Shown in pieces: positions 54,886 to 64,000 of a stretch of DNA of 64,000 nucleotides. How positions within the stretch are numbered: the first letter of the stretch is position 1; each line of letters opens with the position of its first letter. The DNA lies in the NCBI GenBank assembly GCA_037974665.1, contig CM075771.1:15845425-15909424 (forward strand), given 5' to 3'. The notes beneath the pieces were generated by a model. The model saw only the letters and a program-made list of their open reading frames with translations, was not told the DNA's origin and ran no database searches. This DNA is from Ehretia macrophylla (lineage: Eukaryota > Streptophyta > Magnoliopsida > Boraginales > Ehretiaceae). The position numbers and the translations under genes were made by a program.

Positions 54886-55914
54886 TTACTGCTCCATCTG
54901 GTCTCGCCTTTCCCACGTTGCTTCTTCAACTCCATGATGATTCCAGAGCACCTTCACCATCAGTATAGTTTTCTTGCGCAACTCCCGATCTTGCTGGTCT
55001 AGGATCCGAATGGGCTTCTCCTCGTAAGACAAGTTCTCCCGAAGCTGCAATGGCTCTGGCTCCAAGATATGCGATAGATCAGTATGATAATTCCGCAGCA
55101 TTGAAACATGAAAGACGTTGTGAATATTGGAGAGGTTTTGGGGTAGTGCCAGGCGATACGCCAACTTGCCAACCTTCTCAATTACCTCAAATGGTCCTAC
55201 AAACCTCGGGCTTAACTTTCCACCCTTGCCGTGTTTAATCAGTCCCCTCCGAGGTAATATCTTCAAGAACACCTTGTCGCTGACCTCAAACTCTAGGCTC
55301 CGTCTCCATCGGTCTGCATAACTCTTCTGCCTGCTTTGGGCGGTAAGCATCCGTTTCCGAATGAGGTGGATATTATCAACAGTCTTCATAAGTTCAGGTA
55401 GAAGGGTCGGGTCAAAAGTCTTCGTCTTACCTACTTCATCCCAGTAAATTGGGGATCGACACTTACGTCCATACAATGCCTCAAATGGGGCCATCCCGAT
55501 AGTGGCCTGATAACTATTATTATAAGGGAACTCCGCTAGAGATAGATATTTCTCCCAACCTTTTCCGAAATCTAAAACGCACGCTCTCAGCATATCCTCC
55601 AAAATCTGAATAGTTCTCTCCGATTGTCCATCAGTCTGAGGGTGATAAGCCGTGCTGAAACTCAACTTCGTTCCCAAAGCTTCTTGCAATCTCTTCCAAA
55701 ATTGGGAAGTAAAACGAGGATCCCTATCTGATACAATACTCACAGGCATCCCGTGCAATCTTACAATCTTCGCCACATACATATCTCCCAATTTCTTAGG
55801 ACTATCCTCCTTGTTCATTGGTAAAAAGTGTGACGACTTAGTCAATCTATCCACTATGACCCAGACGGCGTCATGACTATTTTGTGACCTGGGCAGGTCC
55901 ATAACAAAGTCCAT
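54886..55914 (-). CDS. Integrase core, GPY/F and chromodomain (342 codons, open)
   Basis: Largest open frame of the window. The D,D(35)E triad is complete: Asp22 (VIVDRLTK), Asp63 (VSDRDPRF) and Glu99 (GQSERTIQ). Then come YALYGR-type residues near 146-150, a GPF motif at 240-242 (GPY/F module) and, at about 300-337, a chromodomain beginning PIRILDQQ and ending VEEATWE. The chromodomain normally binds modified histone tails and steers integration into heterochromatin, consistent with several related LTRs sitting in this silent 5S array. The first Met is not the native start: a TAG 4 codons upstream separates it from the rest of pol. Whether this piece is expressed is unknown. Confidence 0.93.
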   Translation of the reverse strand: MDFVMDLPRSQNSHDAVWVIVDRLTKSSHFLPMNKEDSPKKLGDMYVAKIVRLHGMPVSIVSDRDPRFTSQFWKRLQEALGTKLSFSTAYHPQTDGQSERTIQILEDMLRACVLDFGKGWEKYLSLAEFPYNNSYQATIGMAPFEALYGRKCRSPIYWDEVGKTKTFDPTLLPELMKTVDNIHLIRKRMLTAQSRQKSYADRWRRSLEFEVSDKVFLKILPRRGLIKHGKGGKLSPRFVGPFEVIEKVGKLAYRLALPQNLSNIHNVFHVSMLRNYHTDLSHILEPEPLQLRENLSYEEKPIRILDQQDRELRKKTILMVKVLWNHHGVEEATWERRDQMEQ

Positions 55915-55929
55915 AGTTATATGTTCCTA

Positions 55930-56334
55930 TTTCCATTGAGGAATCTCCAACGGCTGAAGTAACCCTGCGGGTCGTTGATGTTCCGCTTTGACTCTCTGGC
56001 AAGTCAAACACCGTACCACAAACTCCACAATCTCTCTTTTCATGTTATTCCACCAATAGTGTTGCTTCAAATCCCGGTACATCTTTGTTCCTTCGGGGTG
56101 AATAGTGTATCTTGAATTATGGGCTTCTTCAAGAATCTTCTTTCTCAGCTCCGGCTCATTGGGAACACAAATCCGATTCCTAAACCTCCAAATACCATCA
56201 TCATGAAACTTGAAATCTGTGTTGCTTTCTTTAATCTTCTAAAATTGTTGGTCCTTATGTTGAGCCTCTCGTAACTGAGATAACAAGGTCGATTGAACTT
56301 GCGTAGTGGCAAAAAGTAACCCTTTCCGAGTCAA
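55930..56334 (-). pseudogene. Integrase zinc-binding (H2C2) region, stop-containing
   Basis: In the same frame as RT, RNase H and integrase core, between the TAA at 56337 and the TAG at 55929, with a further TAG at 56241. It reads through an H..H..C..C pattern (HNSRYTIHPEG, then RCLTCQR), the N-terminal zinc-binding domain of integrase. No Met-started frame covers it. Confidence 0.85.
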
Positions 56335-56808
56335 TTATGGTTTCCACAAAAATGCTTCCTCCAACAACTCCTGCACCTTGACTTCCAGTTTTGCCATGCT
56401 TGCTTTCCTACTTAAGGCATCCGCAACTACATTCGCTTTACCGGGCATATAATTGATTGTGCAGTTATAATAATCCAAAAGCTTCATCCACCGCCTTTGC
56501 CTCATATTCAACTCCTTTTGAGTGAACAAGTATTTCAAACTCTTGTGATCAGTAAATACCTCAAACTTGTTACCCCACAGATAATGCCTCCATTTCTTGC
56601 GTGCAAACACAATAGCCGCTAATTCCAAATCTTGCATCGGGTAGTTCAATTCAAACGGCTTCGGTTTCCTAGAAGCATATGCAATCACTCTTCCATTTTG
56701 CATCAGCACACAACCCAATCCTTCTTTCGAAGCATCGCTATAGATTACAAAACCTTGACTTCTTTCACGCAATGCAAGAACAGGTATGGTAGTGAATCTT
56801 TTCTTCAA
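56335..56808 (-). CDS. RNase H domain fragment (157 codons)
   Basis: Open segment between the stops at 56839 and 56335. RNase H motifs in order: Asp in VIYSDASKEG, Glu in DLELAAIVFA, Asp in VFTDHKSLKYL and the late Asp in NVVADALSRK, so the metal-binding set looks complete. Tryptophan- and tyrosine-rich LDYYNCTINYMPGKAN is typical of Ty3/gypsy RNase H. It degrades the RNA strand during reverse transcription in the intact family. Here it is separated from RT by two stop codons. Confidence 0.9.
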   Translation of the reverse strand: MKKRFTTIPVLALRERSQGFVIYSDASKEGLGCVLMQNGRVIAYASRKPKPFELNYPMQDLELAAIVFARKKWRHYLWGNKFEVFTDHKSLKYLFTQKELNMRQRRWMKLLDYYNCTINYMPGKANVVADALSRKASMAKLEVKVQELLEEAFLWKP

Positions 56809-57021
56809 CTCTTGGAAGCTATTCTCACACTTATCATCCTACATGAACTTTGTTTTCTTTTGAGTGAGCTTTGTAAACGGTCCTGCAATCTTAGAGAAAT
56901 CCTTAACGAATCTCTGATAATAGCCGGCTAGACCAAGAAAACTCTGAATCTCCGTAATATTCTCCGGCTTCTTCCAAGACATCACTGCTTCTATCTTTGC
57001 TGGATCCACTGCTATTCCCTC

Positions 57022-57615
57022 TTAGGATATGATATGCCTCAAAAATGCAATCTGCTGCAACCAAAATTCGCACTTGCTAAACTTTGCATACAATTGATGC
57101 TCTCGAAGTTTCTGCAGTACAAACCGCAGATGTTGTTCATGCTCCGCCTCGGATTTCGAGTACACCAAAATATCATCAATGAAGATCACCACAAATTGGT
57201 CCAAGTAGGGTTGAAACACCCTGTGCATCAAATCCATAAAAGCTGCAGGGGCATTAGTTAGTCCAAATGGCATCACCACATATTCATAATGCCCATATCT
57301 TGTCCTAAAAGCCGTTTTAGGCACATCTTCCTTTTCGATCCGTAACTGATAGTACCCTTGCCTCAAGTTGAGTTTTGAATACACTTTAGCGCCTTGAAGT
57401 TGATCAAACAACTCATCGATTAGTGGAAGTAGGTATTTATTCTTGACAGTCACTTGGTTTAGTCCTCGGTAATCGATGCATAGCCTTAACATTCTGTCTT
57501 TCTTCTTCACAAATAGAACTGGTGCACCCCATGGTGAAGAACTTGGTTGAACAAACCCCTTCTTCAACAATCCTTGTAATTGGTCCTTCAATTCTTGTAG
57601 CTCGGCCGGTGCCAT
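57022..57615 (-). CDS. Reverse transcriptase fragment (197 codons), catalytic Asp lost
   Basis: Recognisable RT fingers and palm: [14 protein letters not shown] (28-40), [20 protein letters not shown] (48-67), [20 protein letters not shown] (107-126), FIDDILVYS (145-153). The palm motif A, normally KLDLR-GYHQ, reads [12 protein letters not shown]: the first catalytic Asp is Asn83 (AAC codon at 57369-57367, probably from GAC by a G-to-A change). This polymerase would be inactive even without the stop codons. The frame opens a little upstream of Met1, after the frameshift near 57690, and ends at TAA 57022 before the thumb/connection region. Confidence 0.93.
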   Translation of the reverse strand: MAPAELQELKDQLQGLLKKGFVQPSSSPWGAPVLFVKKKDRMLRLCIDYRGLNQVTVKNKYLLPLIDELFDQLQGAKVYSKLNLRQGYYQLRIEKEDVPKTAFRTRYGHYEYVVMPFGLTNAPAAFMDLMHRVFQPYLDQFVVIFIDDILVYSKSEAEHEQHLRFVLQKLREHQLYAKFSKCEFWLQQIAFLRHIIS

Positions 57616-57659
57616 ACGATAGGGAGCTTTAGATATCGGCTGGGTGCCAGGCAGTAGCT

Positions 57660-58763
57660 CTATAATGAACTCGATCTCTTGATTTGGGGGTAAACTGGCA
57701 ATTCTTCTGGAAACACATCCGCATAGTCTTTGATCACTGGCATCTCCTCCAACTTAGCTTTATCCGACGGCTTGTTGATGAGGTAAGCTAAGTATCTGCT
57801 ACACCGTTTTTTCAAGGACTTCACTGCTTTCGTAGATGAAATGATGGAACTCCCGGTGAAATCTATTCGACCCATTACCTCCTGTATTGGTTGACCAGGT
57901 ACCCAAAACGTTATAATCTTCGTCCGGCAATCTAGTTGGACATGATATTTTGCCAACCAGTCCATCCCTAAAATGACCTCATAGTCTCGAAAAGGTAATA
58001 CAATAAGATTGGCTGAGAATTCCCTATCCTTAATTTGGATTTTACATGCTTTATAAGCTGAGCTAGTAACAAGTTTAGAACCCATCGGAGTACCAACTTC
58101 TACTTCGTATGGCAAACATACAACTTTCGATTTCACACGTTGCACACACAAGGGAGTAATAAATGAATGAGTAGCACCTGGATCAATTAGCACCCTAACA
58201 GGTTGATTCAGTATGAAGAATGTACCTTCAACAACAGCGGTCTCATCTGGAAGCTCCTCGCACTCAATAGCATAGGCTCGAGCCTGAACTCTAGGAACTG
58301 GAGTCTTACCACTACCGGCTGGTTTAACCTGATTCTGTCCTACCTGCCGTTTAGGGCAATCCTTGATCTGATGCTGATCACTGCCACATCTCGTACATCG
58401 TCCTGACTTCTTCCAGCACTGGGCCTTGGTATGACCCTTCTTGTCACAGTAAGAGCAGTTGATAGACTGAGTAGCAGGTGAACTACCTGTGGATTCACGG
58501 GTGGAAGAGGCTGATGGTGCTTTAGTCGGGCCACGGTTATTCACTGGTCTGTTCTGGCTCTGGCCTTTATTACCACTCTGACTCTGGAATTTTCTCTGTT
58601 GACCTGGAGGGTGGTATGGTTTCTTGTTTGGCTGACTCGAACCGGCTCTATCAAGTTTCTTCTTCTCAACTCGGGAAGCAGCAGCAAAGAGAGCAGAATA
58701 GGTATCGAAGTCATGCGAAGCCAACTGGTCCTGAATCTCTGGCCTCAATCCAGTCGTAAATTT
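57660..58763 (-). CDS. Zinc knuckles and aspartic protease segment
   Basis: In the Gag frame, immediately after the TGA at 58764. First Met at 58748; numbering from it: basic Gln/Ser-rich linker, two CX2CX4HX4C zinc knuckles (Cys98-Cys111, [14 protein letters not shown]; Cys118-Cys131, [14 protein letters not shown]), then aspartic protease with [11 protein letters not shown] (Asp189) and ILGMDWL. Two knuckles rather than one are notable but known in some chromoviruses. The frame ends at TAA 57660, about 30 nt past the G5 run where the frame should shift into RT. Confidence 0.9.
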   Translation of the reverse strand, partial: KFTTGLRPEIQDQLASHDFDTYSALFAAASRVEKKKLDRAGSSQPNKKPYHPPGQQRKFQSQSGNKGQSQNRPVNNRGPTKAPSASSTRESTGSSPATQSINCSYCDKKGHTKAQCWKKSGRCTRCGSDQHQIKDCPKRQVGQNQVKPAGSGKTPVPRVQARAYAIECEELPDETAVVEGTFFILNQPVRVLIDPGATHSFITPLCVQRVKSKVVCLPYEVEVGTPMGSKLVTSSAYKACKIQIKDREFSANLIVLPFRDYEVILGMDWLAKYHVQLDCRTKIITFWVPGQPIQEVMGRIDFTGSSIISSTKAVKSLKKRCSRYLAYLINKPSDKAKLEEMPVIKDYADVFPEELPVYPQIKRSSSL

Positions 58764-59378
58764 TCACATCTTCGCCTCCGGAGTATTAACCATATATTGA
58801 GCATAACGGGACAGTCGGTCAAAACGAGCCTTGTACTGGGCCACCGTCATGTTACCCTGGGTCAAGTGCATGAACTCCTCAATCCGCCTCTGCTTGGAAA
58901 CTGCAGGTATATATTTCTCCTTCAATGCCTTAACAAAATTACCCCACAAGCGAGGTGTCTGATCAGTTCCCCACAGTGCCTCCATAGTGTACCACCAATG
59001 TTCAGCATCCCTTTGCAATAGAAACACAACAAACTCCACATTTTCTTCATCAGTATAGTCAAGTGGCCTGAAAATATTCTCGATCTCGGACAGCCAAGCC
59101 TCAGCTTTCTCATCATCAGCTTCCCTGTGGAATTTAGACGGGCTAAAGTCAAGGAACTCCCTCATTCTGCTATGTCTCCCATGGTTACCATCATTCCTGT
59201 TGTTGTTGTTGTTGTTGTTGGCCTCACGTGTATCTTGGCGCTCCATCACTCGTGATACGCAATCCATGGCAATTGCCATCATGTTAAACATAGCTATACC
59301 GGGATTAGTTTGATAGGCATCTCCGGTCTCTAGGGGTTCACCGCTCCTATTAGTAGTGCGGGTACTAGGGCCAGCCAT
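58764..59378 (-). CDS. Gag, N-terminal part (204 codons)
   Basis: Starts ATG at 59378, 244 nt after the primer site. It contains a seven-Asn run (codons from the GTT repeat at 59199-59220) followed by a retrotransposon Gag core: AWLSEIENIFRPLDYTDEE, a QRDAEHWW helix, and FMHLTQGNMTVAQYKARFDR. Ends at TGA 58764; the same frame continues downstream into the zinc-knuckle region, so the stop is a mutation inside gag rather than the natural end. Gag forms the particle that packages the element RNA. Confidence 0.92.
   Translation of the reverse strand: MAGPSTRTTNRSGEPLETGDAYQTNPGIAMFNMMAIAMDCVSRVMERQDTREANNNNNNNRNDGNHGRHSRMREFLDFSPSKFHREADDEKAEAWLSEIENIFRPLDYTDEENVEFVVFLLQRDAEHWWYTMEALWGTDQTPRLWGNFVKALKEKYIPAVSKQRRIEEFMHLTQGNMTVAQYKARFDRLSRYAQYMVNTPEAKM
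59199..59220. repeat. GTT trinucleotide repeat encoding Asn run in Gag
   Basis: Seven perfect GTT units (AAC on the coding strand) give seven consecutive Asn in Gag. Such a tract is prone to length change without breaking the frame. Confidence 0.9.
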
Positions 59379-59622
59379 CTATAGGCACAGATTATGATGC
59401 ACAATTTATTGAAGTATGACAAATAAGAATTTAATGCATAAAATATGCAACATAACATAGATACATAACTCTATAAATAATTAAGACATGTTAAACACTT
59501 AAGCACATAGAACATAGAAGGCACATTTAGCATTATCACACAACAACATATAGACAAGTCATCCTAATCATCCTAGGGCTCTACCCATGGTCCGAGAGTT
59601 AAACCCGGCTTAAGCAATCTAA
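59379..59622 (-). other. Untranslated leader between primer site and gag
   Basis: 244 nt without an open frame. No recognisable RNA motif seen. It would hold the packaging signal in the intact family. Confidence 0.6.
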
Positions 59623-59634
59623 GCTCTGATACCA
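59623..59634 (-). other. Primer-binding site for initiator tRNA-Met
   Basis: Minus-strand TGGTATCAGAGC, the standard initiator tRNA-Met complement, 11 nt inside the 5' LTR end at 59646. Unmutated. Confidence 0.93.
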
Positions 59635-59645
59635 TTCTTATAAGG

Positions 59646-62600
59646 TGTCACGCCCCAACCCGGCCTATAAGGTTGACTAGGGTGTGATCTAAACATTCAA
59701 GTCTCGTCTCGTACTTATTCGTTCATGATAATTTAACACTTAATGTTTAGCCTAAACTCCAAAATTTTTCGGAAAACTGGCAGCATAACGGTTGTAATTA
59801 GGCTCTTGGTTCGACCTAATCCTCTAACCGCCTCAAATTTTCTAATTTCAATTTCATTTCCAACTAGGATTATTATTTACCATCAATTGAAACGCCTACT
59901 AACTATATGTCACGTTTGATTAATAACCTAGCATAATACTATGTCTCGTGTGTTTGTTAATCCTTGTTATAAAGTACTTGTTGATCTTAGCTTAATAGCG
60001 AGTACCTGCTTAAGACTAGATAGGTTCATTTACTTAGTCCTTACCTGTTACGTCATAATCCTATGATAGATACTAGTAGTAATAATAGCAAAACGATTAT
60101 AGTAGTGTCTAGTGTCTGTCTAGTTAATATCAGTACGAAAACCAAAATTAGACCCCAAATTACAACGGGGGTCTTTTACAATACAAACATTGAACAACAT
60201 AAAAAGAAATGGTCTTCAAGTAGCATAGTGTTCACAAATAGCTAATATCACGTAAAACACATAGGACAGGCAATCACTCCAAGGAATCATCGTTAGGAAC
60301 ATCGTCCTCAGGTACCTGTTCTTGATCTTCTTCACCCGACATGATAAAAGAGGGTGAGTCCTTATGAACTCAGCGAGGGGGAACGAGAAATAGGTTTTGA
60401 AACTCATTTTCCGGTTCAACTTATGAAAATCCTTTTGCAAGCATGAATATAACACAATTAAGTACATAACAATAATATAAAGTAAAGGAACACAATTACC
60501 AGTCTTTCCTCCCCGAGGTCCTCTAGGAACCAAGCGAGAGTACTTATACATATAGAAAAAGGATACGGTGAGCTTTTGCTCTCAGTTGTTGCGGCTGACT
60601 TCAAATCATCCCCTTAACACGCCAAGTGGGTGTACTCCGGATGTACCCCGAAATCCTACGACCCAACTCTCCGAGGAAGTCTAGCCCCCAAGCGAGAGAG
60701 GGAATTGGACAATGGTAGTCACGGTTGCACCGGCAAGCCCGATGCCGCCCGGTGTGCGTGAACGTTACCACGCCAGAATGAAAGGTTGCAACCTTGTATG
60801 CAATGCACATTTATGACATTTAATATATCACATTAAGAGGACAACAAAGTAGGTTGCCTCTGGACAATCATAAGATTGCACATTGACAAGTAAACAAGCA
60901 AGGCACGAATAGACAAGTAATTTCACTTGAAAAGCATATGGAGTTATAAGAACATTAAATAGGCAGCCACATGTAACGCACGTAAATCAGGTCATATAAC
61001 TCATTTCAACGTCCACGTAATCAAATAATAAGGTTATTCAAAATGCAACAACAATCTACGTGGTTCGGATGCAAGAAAGGCCTATTTGTCAACATGCAAC
61101 GAATCAAAATCACATTTAGGGCTATAAGGCAACTAGGGGGAGCCTACTAAACATATAATTACACTAAATATTCAAAGGATCAACACTTAGTAAGTTCGCC
61201 TAGTTACTAGGGTTTCCATTTCGTGCTTACCCGTGCAATTAAGCCCCAAGTCAACTCAAAATCAATCTCAAGCCAAGCATCAATTAATCCAAACATCCCC
61301 AAGTACTCAAAACAGTCCACAAAACATCCCAATGCCACAATCCAAAGAAATTAATACCACAAGAGAAGTTACAACAAATTTCTAAGCATATAACTAAGTG
61401 AAACCCTCACTGCAATAGGCTATTTTCTCACAATCATTGAGTCAAGAAAACAATATCCAATTCCAGTAACTAAGATGTCAAATTAAATCTTAAGAAGTGA
61501 ACTAAAATCAGAAACAAACCTTGCATCATTTGGAGTTCGAGATCAATAGTTATGGCCAAAACAGTGTGATTGCACAAAACTGTCCAGATTTGCACACATT
61601 TCAATAATTATCGTTTTTGAGGTCCTTAGGGTCTCATTTAGCCTTAGTCCATTTCTGACAAAAATGTCCCGAATTGAAAAATATAGCAGCGCACCAAATT
61701 TCATGCATTTTTTACATCATTTACTAAGTCAAAACTGGTTCGTTCCACAAGGTCAGTACATCTACCAAAACCTGCTTCATTTTTCCAGACTTCCAGATTT
61801 GGACACATTTTAATGATTTGCCTGTTTTAGGACCTTAGAGTCAAAATAAGCTTTGGCCTATTTCTGAGAAAAATGTTCAAAACTGGAAAAAATAGTTACC
61901 TACCAATTTTCATGCATTTTAAACTTCATTGGCCTAGGAAAACTCACCTCTCAACAACAAGTTAGAGAGCTGTCAATAAACCCGATTTCATCTATCATCA
62001 ACTTCAAGCCAAAATCTTGTCATGCATGGTTGTAAAAGATTATGAACACACATATAACTCAAGTACAGAAGCAAAGACATACATTTAAGAGCATGCATGT
62101 GGATTTTTGAAGGATTTTCAAAAGGTTTTAGCACTCACCTTAGCAAATCAACAAGAAGATGCACAAAACTTGATGAAGCACAATTTTCTTCTTCTTCCTT
62201 GCTTAGCCAAGAAACCACCCGATTTCTCTCTATTTTTCCTAGCTTAGTGGCCAAGTTCTTAGTACATGAATGTGGTTAGAACAAGAAGAAAAGAAATGGA
62301 AGCTAGTAAACTCACCAAGGCCGAAATGGTGACTCAAAGAGCATGCATGAGTGATTCTTGCATCCTAGCTAGCTTGGGTGAGTTTCTTTGCTTGTTGCTT
62401 GTCTTGATTAACTATGGTGTGATGAAGATGAACTATGAAGTGAAGGGACTCAGCCAAGGCCAAGAGAGAGAGAGAAGAATGAGAGGGAGAGAGAGAAGAA
62501 TGAGAGGAAAATGAGAGAAATGAAAAAAAAAAAACAAGAGCCTTGCAATTGATGAAGCATGTTCGGCCTTGGGCAGAAAAAATTCAGCTTTTTTTTGTCT

Positions 62601-63211
62601 TCAAGATGTAATTTGAAATTCCTAGTATGGGCAAGAAGTAGTTGGTCGAGAATGGGGGAGTTTTGAGGAGATTTTAAGCAATTTTTTTATGCATTTGTGT
62701 CATAGAATTGTCATAAGTTGTGTAGAATTAATTTTGAATTGAGCAAGCAAGCACAAAACTCATGTGGTGGTCAGCCAAGGCTATAAAAAAATCTGATTTT
62801 GTGTCATCTTTTGAGAATTATTTAATTGTGTGTTGAAAGTGCAAAAAGAATAAGGAATAAAGAATAAGGAATGTCTAGCTTTTTGTGAGATTTTGTCTTC
62901 TAGTGGGTTGAATTAGTAATTTAAAAATAGTTAGTGGATTTTGTAGGATTAATTAATGACTTAGTGCTTCGTGTAAGATGCTTTCTTGATTAGCGTGAGG
63001 CACGCTTTCCTAGGTCTAGGACACGCACTACGAGGTAGGACACGAACTACGAGACGAACACGCGTTTTTCTAGTAAATGCACGCAACCCTAAACGAATAC
63101 ACATAATTCAATGGATGGCACACAAAACGAACACAATTCTAAAACCTTGGTCAAGGCACGCAAATCTAGATTAGGGCACACGAAACGAGGTATCGCACGC
63201 AAATCGAGGTC
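59646..63211 (-). repeat. 5' LTR of chromovirus, lacking last 10 nt
   Basis: Collinear with the 3' LTR, except that its outer end stops at AAATCGAGGTC. The final GGGCCTCACA (start of the LTR in element orientation) is missing and the sequence continues as 5S spacer TCCATTGCTC. Contains the same internal blocks as the 3' LTR. Confidence 0.92.
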
Positions 63212-64000
63212 TCCATTGCTCTGGTGCCCATAACTTTTGATCCGTAAGGAGTTATGCGGCGCACAACATATCGTTGGAAGGCTTTCTGAGAGCTCTACGA
63301 CGAGAACAACAAGCCTGCTCGGCTGCGCCTTTTTTCGGAGCCCAAAATCGAACATTTTCATCAATTTTGGGACACTATTCTTCTTTTTGCGTTGATTCTT
63401 AGTCCGAGATCGTTCGTCGTGAGCCGCCAAAAGGATGACACATAAGGGCTTCACACCATCAACATGACGGGTACGATAATACCAGCACTAATGCACCGAA
63501 TCCCTTCAGAACTACGAAGTTACGCATGCTTGGGAGAAAGTAGTAATAGAATGGGTGACCCCTTGGGAAGTCCTCATGTTGCATCCCCTTTTCGTTTTGG
63601 TTTTTTGCCCCGTTCAAGCTTGCCAAGAAGATTTATCCATCACATTTCTATTATCGAGTCCCACAGCATCTTGGGCAAAACAACTTCAATTCGCGTAGAG
63701 GTTGGGACCGCAAACCGAGGGCATGGGGCCTGAGACTAGGTCTCCGTTGCTCTGGTGCCCATAACTTTTGATTCGTAAGGAGTTACGCGATACACAACAT
63801 AACGTTGGAAAGCTCTCTGATAGCTATACGACAGGGGCGGCAAGCTTGCTCGGCTGCGCCTGTTTTCAGAGCCCAAAATCGAACGTTTTCATCATTTTTG
63901 GGACAATTTTCTTCTTTTGCACAGTTTCTTCTTCCCGGATCGTTCGTCGTGAGCCGCGAAAAAGACAAAACATAAGGGCTTTGCACCCTCAATATGACGG
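63212..64000 (+). repeat. 5S rDNA tandem array, family B, third segment
   Basis: Family B spacer resumes at TCCATTGCTCTGGTGCCC, followed by one complete copy (63469) and a full spacer. The window ends with CACATAAGGGCTTTGCACCC and the first two G of the next 5S gene at 63999-64000. The array evidently continues beyond the window. Confidence 0.93.
63469..63587 (+). rRNA. 5S rRNA gene copy B44, degenerate
   Basis: 119 nt, GGGTACGATAATACCAGC. GAAGTTACGCATGC, GGGAGAAAGTAGTAATAG and AATGGGTGACC weaken all promoter elements. Ends GTTGCATCCC. Confidence 0.85.

Larger units (their letters stand above)
54886..59378 (-). pseudogene. gag-pol: Broken gag-pol polyprotein of the chromovirus
   Basis: One reading unit in which Gag, zinc knuckles and protease are in one frame and RT, RNase H and integrase are in another. 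Disruptions in transcriptional order: TGA at 58766-58764 between Gag and the zinc-knuckle part; a frameshift close to the G5 run at 57690-57686 just before RT; TAA at 57024-57022; TAG at 56841-56839; TAA at 56337-56335; TAG at 56241-56239; TAG at 55929-55927. Several stops (the TAG at 56841 and at 55929, both where Trp is usual in this family) fit C-to-T or G-to-A decay. The element cannot make a full polyprotein itself. Confidence 0.9.
51245..63211 (-). mobile_element. Two-LTR Ty3/gypsy chromovirus (Tekay/Del-like), decayed
   Basis: An 11.97-kb element on the minus strand inserted in a family B 5S spacer. In transcriptional order: 5' LTR 63211-59646, primer site 59634-59623, Gag, zinc knuckles and protease, reverse transcriptase, RNase H, integrase with chromodomain (ending 54886), polypurine tract 54834-54822, 3' LTR 54821-51245. 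The pol order (PR-RT-RH-IN) and the C-terminal chromodomain define a chromovirus; the DPGATHSF protease motif and ILGMDWL suggest the Tekay/Del clade, which is an inference from memory. The LTRs differ at roughly one site in 20-40, so insertion is fairly recent compared with the solo LTRs. Coding is interrupted seven times. The outer end of the 5' LTR and the target duplication are missing. Confidence 0.93.

Noticed and set aside
55050..59021. Plus-strand frames opposite gag-pol
   Set aside because: They are antisense shadows of the polyprotein with no recognisable domain.

Overview
The window is non-genic plant heterochromatin. It is a long, degenerate, head-to-tail array of 5S rRNA gene units, all on the + strand, cut into blocks by large Ty3/gypsy chromovirus LTR sequences. 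The 5S consensus (GGGTGCGATC at the 5' end, GTTGCACCCC at the 3' end), the initiator-tRNA-Met type primer sites and the chromodomain integrase point to a flowering plant, probably a eudicot. I cannot name the species. No host protein-coding gene, tRNA gene or 35S rDNA was recognised. The numerous short open frames across the array are read-through of 5S genes and spacers.

Layout: 1-3243, a chromovirus LTR (minus orientation, left end outside the window). 3244-9913 and 14184-20104, 5S family A (units of about 650-680 bp), in which most genes are 90-nt versions sharing one 29-nt deletion near the 5' end. 9914-14183, a 3'-truncated LTR element (LTR, primer site, non-coding leader) inserted in a 5S gene. 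20105-24510, a solo LTR (+ orientation) with a TCGTG target duplication. 24511-24691, the tail of family A. It changes inside a short 5S fragment (24692-24713) to family B (units of about 530 bp, nearly all genes 119 nt), which runs 24714-39892, 43516-51244 and 63212-64000. 39893-43515, a second solo LTR (minus orientation) with a CGTCG target duplication. 51245-63211, a two-LTR chromovirus on the minus strand with recognisable Gag, zinc knuckles, protease, reverse transcriptase, RNase H, integrase and chromodomain, broken by six in-frame stops, one frameshift and loss of a reverse transcriptase catalytic Asp.

I count 66 5S copies or fragments (21 in family A, one junction fragment, 44 in family B), and none that I read matches the array consensus over its full length. 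This therefore looks like a relic or peripheral 5S array, or a 5S-derived satellite, rather than the main functional locus. The internal promoter region is often well kept, so Pol III transcription of some copies cannot be excluded. The most interesting structures are: the amplified 29-nt deletion; higher-order repeats in both families; a 129-bp exact match between units 3.2 kb apart; the abrupt A/B family junction; and repeated chromovirus insertion, twice at almost the same nucleotide of the repeat unit.
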